From: JAQVIJ01 sp041287365
GTDB lineage: Bacteria > Desulfobacterota > Dissulfuribacteria > Dissulfuribacterales > DYLC01
Direction: 5' to 3'
DNA: 64,000 nt
NCBI GenBank assembly: GCA_041287365.1
Contig: JBEULL010000018.1
Location: 186,001-250,000 of the forward strand
Positions 25,145 to 33,639 of the stretch are shown piece by piece. A program made the position numbers and the translations under genes. The notes under the pieces were generated by a model that did no database searches, had not been told where the DNA came from, and saw nothing but the letters and a program-made list of their open reading frames with translations. The first letter of the stretch is position 1. Each line of letters starts with the position of its first letter.

Positions 25145-26143
25145 ATGAAATATATCTTCAGGATTTTATGTATTTTTTCAATGGCAAACCTGGTTTTGCT
25201 GACAGGCTGTTCACCCGGTGGAAAAAAGACCGAAGGCCCCAGAACAAGGGCAGAACCCGTGGTATTGCGCCTTAAATGGCTTGTAAATGTGAGTGCGGCA
25301 GGTGAGATCTGGGCGCTCAAAACAGGTATTTTTGAAAATCAGGGGTTGAAGGTCGAGATCAAGGAAGGCGGACTGGAGCACAATGCCATCAAGGACCTGG
25401 AGCTGGGCAGGGTTCAGTTCGGCGTGGCATCCGCAGATCAGGTTATTCGGGCCGTGGAAAAAGGGGCTCAAATCGTAGTGTTGGCTCAGATATTTCAAAA
25501 AAACCCCCTCAAATGGATATATGACGGTTCAAGATTCCACATTCAGCTGCCGGAGGACCTGAAGGGGTTGACCGTGGGCATCACCTACGGCGGAAATGAC
25601 GAGGCCATTTTTCGGGCATTGATGGCAAAATACGGTCTTTCCAAAGAGAATGTAAGGTTTTATGCGGTACGTCAGGATTATACGCCCTTCTGGAACGGGG
25701 ATGCACAGCTGTGGCCTGTCTATAGCAACGTGGAGGGAATCGTGCTTGCCAAAAAGATGAAGGAACATGGTCGAATGCCAATGTTTTTCGATGCGGATGC
25801 CTTTGGTATTCACTTGGTTGCCAACTCCCTCATCACCTCTCGCAGAATTTACGATGAACAGCCTGAGCTGGCGCAAAGATTCACTCAGGCTGTGCTGAAG
25901 GGCTGGAAACAGGCGCTCGATGCAAAAAACGAGCGGGCAGCGGCCGATGCGGTGCATGAGTTCGACGGTTCCGTAAGTGTGGAACTCATTCGAGAGCAGC
26001 TTGCCGCCACACGGGAACTGGTGGTTTCAGGCGCCTTGCCCATCGGGACTATCGACAAGGCGGCCTGGAGGGACAGCGAGGATATCATGTTCAGGCAAGG
26101 CCTGATAGCAAGACATGTGGACATCGCAGCGATTTTGAAATAG
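25145..26143 (+). CDS. NMT1/THI5-like ABC substrate-binding lipoprotein
   Basis: A 332-residue lipoprotein with lipobox LLTGC (Cys22). The mature domain begins VVLRLKWLVNVSAAGEI, followed by FENQGLKVEIKEGG and FGVASADQVIRAVEKGAQIV, the pattern of NMT1/SsuA/ThiY-type proteins that bind taurine, sulfonates, nitrate or the thiamine precursor HMP. No thiamine riboswitch or sulfonatase gene is seen nearby. Its partner permease and ATPase are directly upstream and a PhnD-domain kinase precedes them. Confidence 0.87.
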   Translation: MKYIFRILCIFSMANLVLLTGCSPGGKKTEGPRTRAEPVVLRLKWLVNVSAAGEIWALKTGIFENQGLKVEIKEGGLEHNAIKDLELGRVQFGVASADQVIRAVEKGAQIVVLAQIFQKNPLKWIYDGSRFHIQLPEDLKGLTVGITYGGNDEAIFRALMAKYGLSKENVRFYAVRQDYTPFWNGDAQLWPVYSNVEGIVLAKKMKEHGRMPMFFDADAFGIHLVANSLITSRRIYDEQPELAQRFTQAVLKGWKQALDAKNERAAADAVHEFDGSVSVELIREQLAATRELVVSGALPIGTIDKAAWRDSEDIMFRQGLIARHVDIAAILK

Positions 26144-26158
26144 ACGAGCTATATTCGC

Positions 26159-26953
26159 CTATACCATCACACTCGCCGTCTTCTTTTTGAGTGGAATCTT
26201 CTGCGCGCCGAGAAGTGTGGTCTGCATCCATTCGTATGCAAAGGACAGCAACCACTCGTCATTCGTCTTCAGTTTTTCCAGACGCTCGTCAGGCACTTCG
26301 TAAACATTTAGAAATCCGCTTTCCAGCACAAAAATTCTGAATATATCCAGGTTGTAAGATGCCATGAAAAACATCTTCAGGGTCTTGTCCGGCAGAGTGA
26401 TGAACGGCCCAAGGGATTTCCTGCGCAGAATGATGTCCACCCAGCCTGCGTTCTTGTCTTCGTATGGCGTTACACCCTGGTCCTTCAGCCAGTCGGCAAC
26501 GGTACGTTCAGCCGCCATACCGTGGCCAAGGCAATGGGGTTCCTTTATCAGGGCGAAAAAACGTTCGTCCGCTGCCTCGTCCCGATTGTGAAAGATACCG
26601 GCTCCGATGGGATAATATCTGCAACTCACCGGTCTGTCTTCATAGATGATGCAGCCGTCTTTTCTCACAAAAGGGCAGGGGTTTTCGGGTTCATCCAGAG
26701 TTTTCAGCACAGGAATGGGCAGTTCCGTGCCAGGAATCACGTCCGGCACAGTATAGAGATTGAGAAATTCCGCCGAAGACAATTCCAGACGATGTTTCAT
26801 GCGGAGAATGTCAAAGGGTGTGAGATAGATGTGTAGATTGTGGCAGCATTTGGTGAAACAGGCCAGCTCCCTGTCGCAGTGAAAGGAAAAAGCGGTATTT
26901 TCATCCATGCGTACCGGAACGATGGGACTCGGATTTATGTTACATTGTGCCAT
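26159..26953 (-). CDS. YkgJ-type cysteine-cluster (zinc/iron chelating) protein
   Basis: A 264-residue protein with the YkgJ/CxxCxxCC pattern: CDRELACFTKCC, then PCPFVRKDGCIIYEDRPVSC and RYYP. Such proteins are predicted to bind Zn or an Fe-S cluster. The start at 26953 has AAGGAG upstream; a TTG start at 26995 would overlap the preceding gene. It is the last gene of a der-thioredoxin-YkgJ unit and converges with the ABC operon. Exact role unknown. Confidence 0.82.
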   Translation of the reverse strand: MAQCNINPSPIVPVRMDENTAFSFHCDRELACFTKCCHNLHIYLTPFDILRMKHRLELSSAEFLNLYTVPDVIPGTELPIPVLKTLDEPENPCPFVRKDGCIIYEDRPVSCRYYPIGAGIFHNRDEAADERFFALIKEPHCLGHGMAAERTVADWLKDQGVTPYEDKNAGWVDIILRRKSLGPFITLPDKTLKMFFMASYNLDIFRIFVLESGFLNVYEVPDERLEKLKTNDEWLLSFAYEWMQTTLLGAQKIPLKKKTASVMV

Positions 26954-26975
26954 GATTTTCTGTTGCTCCTTTGTG

Positions 26976-27488
26976 TCATTCTGTGATTTCTTCAAGTATC
27001 CATTTTTCCACTTCAGCCTGTGACGGCAGCCTGCCTGTGGATTTTACCTTTTCGTTCACTATTAGGGCAGGAGTGGATATGACGCCGTAGCGCCATATTT
27101 CATCCAGTTCCCGAACATGAAAGATGTCAGCCATGATATTCCTCTGGTGAAGCACCAGCATCACGAGTTCTTCAAGCCTGTTGCAGCTCACACACCCAGG
27201 CCCTAGTATGCGGACAATTAGGTGTGTGTTCGAGATCGGAATCTGGCTGTCTTTGGTTTCCCCACTCAGCAGCCTGATTATCGCCTTAAAATAGGCATCC
27301 TTTTTGGTGAGTGGTATATAATTTCGTGCCTCCAGGCGATTCAAGGCAAAATCTGTTGCATTTTCTACGGACATACCCTCGGCAATGCGCCTCTTGGCAT
27401 CGTTCAATACGCCGTCCAGGCCTATAATGCCTATGGCCTTGCCGTCCACTACAACGGTGCCGTCAGTGCGTCTGGTTTGATCGTTCAT
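26976..27488 (-). CDS. Thioredoxin-fold protein with N-terminal helical domain
   Basis: 170 residues. The C-terminal about 80 are a small thioredoxin-like (MTH895/thioredoxin_3) domain with GPGCVSC and the cis-proline STPALIVN. The N-terminal about 85 residues are an unfamiliar region (GTVVVDGKAIGIIGLDGVLN, then NRLEARNYIP). The gene start lies inside the end of der (26-bp overlap). Likely a thiol-disulfide or metal-transfer protein; the partner is unknown. Confidence 0.78.
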   Translation of the reverse strand: MNDQTRRTDGTVVVDGKAIGIIGLDGVLNDAKRRIAEGMSVENATDFALNRLEARNYIPLTKKDAYFKAIIRLLSGETKDSQIPISNTHLIVRILGPGCVSCNRLEELVMLVLHQRNIMADIFHVRELDEIWRYGVISTPALIVNEKVKSTGRLPSQAEVEKWILEEITE

Positions 27489-28929
27489 AAGCGTCTCTCG
27501 CCTCATCTAACTGCCTTCTTTCCCTCTGCTTAAATCTCAGACGAATTGGAATGTGGTCGATTCCAAGATGTTCCCTGAATTGGTTGGTCAGAAAACGGAT
27601 ATAATAATCCGGCAGCATGTCGGGATAGTTGGCGAAGATGAGAAAGGTGGGTGGGGCAGAACCGATCTGGGTGGTATAATAGAGCTTCAGATAATGTCCC
27701 TTGGAGATGGGCGGAGAGCGTCTGGCAATCGCCTCTCTGAGTGCCTGATTGACGGCAGCCGTCTTGAACTTGGCGTTGAATTCCGCGAATATGCTGTCGA
27801 TCAGCGGGTAGATGCGGTCCACCCGCCAGCCGGTTTTGGCCGAGATGTCCAGATGCGGGGTATATGAAATGAAGCCTTTTGCTATCTCCAGTTCGTTTTT
27901 TCTGAGTTTCACCAGAGAAGGCTGATTTTTTACCATATCCCATTTGTTGTAAAGGGTTATGCACCCGCGGCCGTGTTCCTCCACATAACCGATCAGCCGC
28001 TTGTCCTGGTCTGTGATGCCCTCTGTGCTGTCCAGCAGAACCAGTACGATATCCGCAGTGCGGACAGCCTCCAACGACTTGAGAAGACTGAATTTTTCAA
28101 CCCTGTCCTTGACTCTGGCCTTTTTCCGTATGCCTGCTGTGTCCGTGAGAATGATATCTGGTTTGCCATCGCGTTGTACCAGGGTATCGATGGCGTCCCT
28201 TGTGGTGCCTGGAATGTCGCTCACTATCATGCGTTCATAACCCACCAGACGGTTGAGCAGAGAGGACTTGCCTACATTGGGTCGGCCCACAAGGGCTACG
28301 CGTACAGGGCGTTCCTTTTGAAAATGGGCGTCGCAAACCTCTATGCGTTGCGTGTCGTCCTCTTCCGGCTCAACATCCTCACGTGCCCCTACTGCCGTCA
28401 ACATCTCAGGAGCAAGCCTTTTGATGTATCTGTGAATGGTCTCCAAGAGCTGTGGAATGCCAAGCCCATGAGCAGATGAGATGGGAATGACCTCATTTAC
28501 GCCGAGTTCATAAAATTCCGCCACTGAATGGGAGGAGGCGTCCATCTTGTTGGCCGCCAGCAGGACCGGCTTGCCAGTGGTGCGCAGACGATGGAATATC
28601 TCCTGGTCATCTGAGATCAAGCCATCTCTGCCATCCACTACAAAGAGCACGAGATCCGCCTCGGAGACGGCCTTCATGGCCTGTTCGATAATGGCTTTGT
28701 GAATTACGTCAGGAGCTTTGGCGTATTCAGCCTCCAATCCTCCTGTGTCCACTAGAGTGACCGGAATGCCATTCAGATCGAATATACCGTATCGCCTGTC
28801 ACGAGTGATGCCAGGAGTCGAATCGATCAGGGCGTCACGGGTGCGCGTCAGCCGATTGAACAGAGTGGACTTGCCCACATTGGGCCTACCCACGAGGGCT
28901 ATGATAAAATTCGTTTTTTTTTCATTCAT
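27463..28929 (-). CDS. der: Ribosome-associating GTPase Der (EngA)
   Basis: A 488-residue double GTPase: GRPNVGKSTLFNRL and GRPNVGKSSLLNRL (G1), two DTxG motifs (DTGGLE, DTAGIR), NKMD and NKWD, then the C-terminal KH-like domain (YYTQIGSAPPTFLIFANYPD). Der acts in 50S subunit maturation. An acidic insert between the G domains (EDVEPEEDD) is visible. It heads a leftward unit with the thioredoxin-like gene and diverges from the sigma-factor gene across about 150 bp. Confidence 0.96.
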   Translation of the reverse strand: MNEKKTNFIIALVGRPNVGKSTLFNRLTRTRDALIDSTPGITRDRRYGIFDLNGIPVTLVDTGGLEAEYAKAPDVIHKAIIEQAMKAVSEADLVLFVVDGRDGLISDDQEIFHRLRTTGKPVLLAANKMDASSHSVAEFYELGVNEVIPISSAHGLGIPQLLETIHRYIKRLAPEMLTAVGAREDVEPEEDDTQRIEVCDAHFQKERPVRVALVGRPNVGKSSLLNRLVGYERMIVSDIPGTTRDAIDTLVQRDGKPDIILTDTAGIRKKARVKDRVEKFSLLKSLEAVRTADIVLVLLDSTEGITDQDKRLIGYVEEHGRGCITLYNKWDMVKNQPSLVKLRKNELEIAKGFISYTPHLDISAKTGWRVDRIYPLIDSIFAEFNAKFKTAAVNQALREAIARRSPPISKGHYLKLYYTTQIGSAPPTFLIFANYPDMLPDYYIRFLTNQFREHLGIDHIPIRLRFKQRERRQLDEARDAYERSNQTH

Positions 28930-29081
28930 GGATGGAGTTCAATTTTTGAGGAATGGAGTATTTAGCTTGATAAGAACGCATTGATAATTTAACATAAATG
29001 GTGGCAGTAAAACAAGGGTATGTTGCAATGAACGAATCCGCCTATCCCTGGTATTGAAAAACGCCGTTATTACTGGAAATC

Positions 29082-30047
29082 ATGAATTCTAACAAAAATA
29101 ATACAAAAAACGAAAAAAAACACGATTCCAAGCCGCTGACACTGCCTGTGCCTGCCGAACGCGAGCGCGAGGCCATTGTGTTGAGCGAAATGGATCTGCT
29201 CAAAAGGTATCTAAGTGAGATCGCCAAACATCCATTGCTCACACGTGAAGAGGAAGACAGGCTCACCAAACTCTATTATGAGACCAAAGACCCTGCTGTC
29301 GCCTCTCAGATCGTAACGGCGAATCTGAGATTGGTCGTCAAGATCGCCCTTGATTTTCAAAAGGCCTGGATGCAGAATTTTCTTGACCTGGTGCAGGAAG
29401 GCAGTTACGGCCTTATGCAGGCGGTCAGAAAATTCGACCCATACAAAGGCGTCAAGTTTTCATACTATGCCTCGTTCTGGATCAAGGCATATATTCTGAA
29501 ATTCATCATGGACAACTGGCGGTTGGTCAAGATAGGCACCACTCAGGCCCAACGCAAGCTCTTTTATAATCTGCATAAAGAAAAGAACAAATTGCATGCA
29601 CTGGGCTTTGAACCGGTTCCCAAACTCATTTCCGAACGGTTGGATGTATCGGAAAAGGATGTGGTGGATATGGAACAGCGCATGGGGGCATGGGAGGTCT
29701 CTTTCGATGCGCCCATCACCAGTGACTCCGAGGATACGCAGCTTTCTTTCCTGCCAAGTCCCGATCCACTTCCGGATGCAGCCATCAGTCAGATGGAGGT
29801 ATCGGAACAATTGAACAGGCATCTTCAGGAGTTTTTGAACTCCCTTGACGAAAAAGAACGTTTTATCTTTGAAAACAGGTTGTTGTCGGAAGAATCCAAT
29901 ACATTGCAGGAGCTTGGCGAAAAATTCGGTGTATCCCGAGAACGTATTCGGCAGATAGAAACAAGGCTGAAAAAAAGATTCAAGGCCTTTCTCGAGGAAC
30001 GAATGCCTGATATCAGCACGTATGGAAGTGTTTTTGAAAGGAATTGA
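29082..30047 (+). CDS. rpoH: RpoH-like sigma-70 family RNA polymerase sigma factor
   Basis: 321 residues with region 1.2 (LLKRYLSEIAKHPLLTREEE), region 2 (ANLRLVVKIALDFQ, then LVQEGSYGLMQAVRKFDP), region 3 (WRLVKIGTTQAQRKLFYNLH) and region 4 (FGVSRERIRQIETRLKKRF). The region after 2.4 and QRKLFYNL match RpoH-type alternative sigma factors; the basic N-terminal extension of about 35 residues is lineage-like. It is followed 4 bp later by the TPR gene. Role in heat or envelope stress is inferred from family. Confidence 0.85.
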   Translation: MNSNKNNTKNEKKHDSKPLTLPVPAEREREAIVLSEMDLLKRYLSEIAKHPLLTREEEDRLTKLYYETKDPAVASQIVTANLRLVVKIALDFQKAWMQNFLDLVQEGSYGLMQAVRKFDPYKGVKFSYYASFWIKAYILKFIMDNWRLVKIGTTQAQRKLFYNLHKEKNKLHALGFEPVPKLISERLDVSEKDVVDMEQRMGAWEVSFDAPITSDSEDTQLSFLPSPDPLPDAAISQMEVSEQLNRHLQEFLNSLDEKERFIFENRLLSEESNTLQELGEKFGVSRERIRQIETRLKKRFKAFLEERMPDISTYGSVFERN

Positions 30048-30051
30048 AAAT

Positions 30052-31725
30052 ATGAAATTATATCGGACTGCATTTTTTTGTTTTTTATTCAGTCTGTTGT
30101 GCAATGTCGGCAACACATTCGCAGCGGATAATGCCAAGGTAGAGGCCTATGCCAGATTCATGCAGGCAATCATCGAAAATGCGTCAGGCAGGCATGAAGA
30201 TGCCATTTTGGACCTGCAGGATGCCCTCTCCAAAGACAAAACCGCTTCATCCATACTGCTGGAATTGGCGAATACCGCATTTATGCTGAACGATGTCAAA
30301 GGCGCAGAGACATGGCTGAACCGTCTTCTGCAGAAGGAACCCGATAATCTGAAGGCAAAATCCATGCTCGCCCGCATCTATGCCTCCACCAATCGCGATC
30401 TGGAGGCCCTTTCACTCCTCGAGTCCGTGTTGAACGGTGCAACCGATGACAAGGAGGCGTTGTTTATGGCAGGCATGGTGTATGCCAGGGAACGGGATTA
30501 CGGAAGGGCCATAGACGTATTCAAGAGACTTGCGGATATGTCGGGCAAAGAGGCTGTGACCGCCAATTATTACCTGGCTTTTTTTTACAAGGAACTGAAA
30601 GATTATTCGAACGCCATCAAATGTCTTGAAAAGATACTGGACATCAACCCCGCCGCCGCATCCGTTCATCTGGCCCTTGGCAGTATCTATGAAGCGATGT
30701 TTCAGGCAGACAAGGCCATCACCGAGTACAAGATATATCTGTCTCTGGAACCGGACGATACACGAGTAAAGGAGCAGATTGTAAAGATACTGGTTCAATT
30801 AGGCAAAAAACAGGAGGCCATCGCCTATCTCGAAGAGTTGAAACAGGACCCTAAGGCGGCCATACAGCTTGCCATTTTGTATATGGATGAAGGCAATTTT
30901 TCCGAGGCGGTGAATGTATTATTGGATTTGGCAAGGCAATTCCCCGATAACGGCCAGATTGTATTTCCTCTGGCGCTGGCATACGAGCAATTGGGGAATT
31001 CTTCCGCGGCCATGGAATTGTTGAAAGGTGTCTCTCCATCCGATGAATTTTATGTGGATTCCCAACGTTATCTGGCTGTATTGACAGCTAAAAATGGAGA
31101 CATAAATGCAGCCATAGACCTTCTTACAGAAAGACTCAAGGAAAGACCGAATGTCAAGGAATGGATTTTGGCCATCTCCCTTTTATACGAGGAGGCCGGC
31201 AAGCTGGATGACGCTGACGCCTGGCTCAAGAAGGCTGCCGATTTTCATCCAAACGATGCACAGGTCATGTTTCAACAAGTGATGCTTCTGGACAAGAAAG
31301 GGCAAAAGGAAGAGGCGCTGTCTCTGGCGAAAAGACTCCTTGAAATTGACTCGAAAAACGCCATGGCCATGAATTATATCGGTTATTCCTACGCCGAAGC
31401 TGGTGTGAACCTGGATGAGGCAGAAAAACTCATAAAAAACGCCATGGTCTTGGAGCCTGATGACGGCTATATCACGGACAGCCTGGGCTGGATATATTTC
31501 AAGAAGAAGGAATTTGACAAGGCCCTGATTAATCTTCAAAGGGCACATGAATTGATTCCGGACGATTCAACAATTATTGAACATCTGGGGGATGTGTTTT
31601 CAGCCAAAGGCATGTATGATGATGCCCGCACAATGTATGGAAAGGCATTGGAATTATCAAAGAATCCATCGGACAAAGAAAGACTCAATGCAAAATTGTC
31701 AGCATTGCCCGCTAAAGCCGAATAG
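30052..31725 (+). CDS. Secreted tetratricopeptide-repeat protein
   Basis: A 557-residue protein with a signal peptide (MKLYRTAFFCFLFSLLC to TFAA) and a long array of TPR units, for example YAEAGVNLDEAEKLIKNAM, then VLEPDDGYITDSLGWIYF. The start at 30052 with GAAAGGAA upstream is preferred to an in-frame ATG at 30022 inside the sigma gene, because it gives a proper signal peptide. Probably a periplasmic scaffold for envelope complexes, as in other TPR proteins of this layout in Desulfobacterota. The partner is not identifiable. Confidence 0.85.
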   Translation: MKLYRTAFFCFLFSLLCNVGNTFAADNAKVEAYARFMQAIIENASGRHEDAILDLQDALSKDKTASSILLELANTAFMLNDVKGAETWLNRLLQKEPDNLKAKSMLARIYASTNRDLEALSLLESVLNGATDDKEALFMAGMVYARERDYGRAIDVFKRLADMSGKEAVTANYYLAFFYKELKDYSNAIKCLEKILDINPAAASVHLALGSIYEAMFQADKAITEYKIYLSLEPDDTRVKEQIVKILVQLGKKQEAIAYLEELKQDPKAAIQLAILYMDEGNFSEAVNVLLDLARQFPDNGQIVFPLALAYEQLGNSSAAMELLKGVSPSDEFYVDSQRYLAVLTAKNGDINAAIDLLTERLKERPNVKEWILAISLLYEEAGKLDDADAWLKKAADFHPNDAQVMFQQVMLLDKKGQKEEALSLAKRLLEIDSKNAMAMNYIGYSYAEAGVNLDEAEKLIKNAMVLEPDDGYITDSLGWIYFKKKEFDKALINLQRAHELIPDDSTIIEHLGDVFSAKGMYDDARTMYGKALELSKNPSDKERLNAKLSALPAKAE

Positions 31726-31792
31726 CATGGTATTTTGACGTTCATTTTAAGAATTTTTCTGTAACAAATACTATATTTTTTGTGGAGTAGCT

Positions 31793-32827
31793 ATGTTTTT
31801 CAATATTTTTACAGGGTTATTTTCAAAAGACCTGGCAATAGACCTTGGAACAGCCAACACGCTGGTATATCTGAAAGGTAAGGGTATAGTGCTTTGTGAA
31901 CCCTCCGTCGTGGCTGTCAAAAAAGACGGCAGGGGAATCAACAAGGTACTGGCGGTGGGCAACGAGGCGAAAAAGATGCTGGGCAAAACGCCTATCAATA
32001 TCACAGCCATCCGTCCCATGAGAGACGGTGTCATAGCGGACTTCGAGATCACGGAGGCCATGCTGCGCTATTTCATTCAACGGGTGCACAACCGCCGTAC
32101 GCTGGTCAGGCCTCGAGTTATAGTGAGTGTGCCCTCGGGCATCACACAGGTAGAAAAAAGGGCTGTAAGGGAATCCGCAGAATCAGCCGGTGCACGGGAG
32201 GTCTACCTCATAGAGGAACCCATGGCAGCGGCCATCGGAGCAGGGTTGCCCATTACAGACCCTGCGGCGAACATCGTGGTGGATATCGGAGGCGGTACAA
32301 CAGAGGTGGCTGTCATCTCTCTGGCCGGCATCGTTTACAGTAAATCCGTCAGGGTGGCAGGCGACAAGATGGACGAGGCCATCGTGCAGCATATCAAACG
32401 GCGCTACAATCTGCTCATAGGTGAATACACCGCTGAAAGCGTAAAGATGCAGATAGGAAACGTCATGCCTGATCCGCCTTATGAAGAGATGGAGATAAAG
32501 GGCAGGGATTTCGTGACCGGCATTCCCAAGACGGTCAAGATAGACGCCAATGAGATTAGTCTCGCCATTACAGAACAGGTGGCCGCCATCGTCGAGGCGG
32601 TCAAGATAGCTTTGGAGCAGACTCCGCCTGAACTGGCGGCAGACATAGTGGACAGGGGTGTCGTGCTCACCGGTGGTGGAGCGTTGCTGAAAAATCTCAA
32701 CAAATTACTGGAAAAAGAGACTGGACTTCCTATCATAGTAGCTGATGACCCGCTTTCTTCCGTTGCGCTGGGTTCCGGTAAGGCCCTTGACAACATAGAC
32801 ATCCTGAAAGAGATCGCCATATATTGA
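31793..32827 (+). CDS. mreB: Rod-shape-determining actin homologue MreB
   Basis: 344 residues with the actin-fold motifs LAIDLGTANTLVYLKGKGI, VVDIGGGTTEVAVISL and VVLTGGGALLKNL. A membrane-binding amphipathic N-terminus (MFFNIFTGLFSKD) is visible. It directs lateral wall synthesis. mreC and mreD are not next to it; instead a laccase-domain gene overlaps its stop. Confidence 0.97.
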   Translation: MFFNIFTGLFSKDLAIDLGTANTLVYLKGKGIVLCEPSVVAVKKDGRGINKVLAVGNEAKKMLGKTPINITAIRPMRDGVIADFEITEAMLRYFIQRVHNRRTLVRPRVIVSVPSGITQVEKRAVRESAESAGAREVYLIEEPMAAAIGAGLPITDPAANIVVDIGGGTTEVAVISLAGIVYSKSVRVAGDKMDEAIVQHIKRRYNLLIGEYTAESVKMQIGNVMPDPPYEEMEIKGRDFVTGIPKTVKIDANEISLAITEQVAAIVEAVKIALEQTPPELAADIVDRGVVLTGGGALLKNLNKLLEKETGLPIIVADDPLSSVALGSGKALDNIDILKEIAIY

Positions 32828-33615
32828 TTTCTTTTAACCCCATTTCCCACAACGGCATACTCCGCTATCCTCTGGACGAATGCAGCGTTTTTACGAACAA
32901 AGGTACTTCTGGCACACAGGGATCTCATGTATGGGCTGGTACCTTCAATCGCATGAACGGCGTGAGCACCGCACCCTATGACAGCCTCAATACGGGTTTT
33001 CATGTGGGTGACGATCTGAGCTGTGTCCAGAAGAATAGGGAGATAATCCGGCGAGCCGTGAGTGCGGATTTTTTGGTCTCGGCGTGTCAATCCCACGGAG
33101 ACCGCATAGCACATATAACTTCGTATGTGCCGGAAGATCATCTTTTGAATGTGGACGGTCTCATCACTCATATAAGGGGTTTGGCCATAATGATACAGCA
33201 CGCTGACTGTCAGGCGGTAGGGCTTTATGACCCTCTGAATTCTGTTATCGCCAACATACACTGCGGATGGAGGGGTTGTGTGAACCGCATTGTGGAAAAG
33301 ACAGTGCAAGAGCTGATCAAGACCTATGGCAGCGATCCGGCGTCCCTTGTGGCATTTATCAGCCCTTCCATGGGGAGTTGCTGCGGAGAGTTTCTGTCGT
33401 GGGAGGAGATATTTCCACCCCGTTTCAAGGCCTATATGGTGAAACCGGCATATTTCGATCTCTGGGGGCTTACGCGGGACGACCTGATCGATGCAGGGCT
33501 TTCCGCAGCCAATATCATTAGTTCAAATATCTGTACCGTCTGTTCTCAAGAATATTTTTCCTATCGCAGGGAGAGAAATACAGGCAGATGCGCCACTGTC
33601 ATGGTTTTGCATTGA
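32824..33615 (+). CDS. YfiH/LACC1-type laccase-domain protein (purine nucleoside phosphorylase/polyphenol oxidase family)
   Basis: 263 residues. The zinc/active-site residues are present: CQSHGDRI, QHADCQAVGLYD and NIHCGWRG. The chosen start is a TTG overlapping the mreB stop (TTGA); no better in-frame start with a ribosome-binding site is visible near it. Known relatives act on purine nucleosides or cell-wall intermediates. A link with MreB through overlap is suggestive only. Confidence 0.87.
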   Translation: MISFNPISHNGILRYPLDECSVFTNKGTSGTQGSHVWAGTFNRMNGVSTAPYDSLNTGFHVGDDLSCVQKNREIIRRAVSADFLVSACQSHGDRIAHITSYVPEDHLLNVDGLITHIRGLAIMIQHADCQAVGLYDPLNSVIANIHCGWRGCVNRIVEKTVQELIKTYGSDPASLVAFISPSMGSCCGEFLSWEEIFPPRFKAYMVKPAYFDLWGLTRDDLIDAGLSAANIISSNICTVCSQEYFSYRRERNTGRCATVMVLH

Positions 33616-33639
33616 TTCAATTCAGGGGAGTTGTGATAT

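Noticed and set aside
26953..26995. TTG start extending the YkgJ gene upstream
   Set aside because: It overlaps the preceding stop and has no ribosome site; the ATG at 26953 has AAGGAG.
28930..29081. Possible sigma-54 or heat-shock promoter before the sigma-factor gene (TGGCAG and TTGCA are visible)
   Set aside because: The spacing between TGGCAG and TTGCA is far too long for a sigma-54 site, and the heat-shock -35/-10 pair is not convincing.
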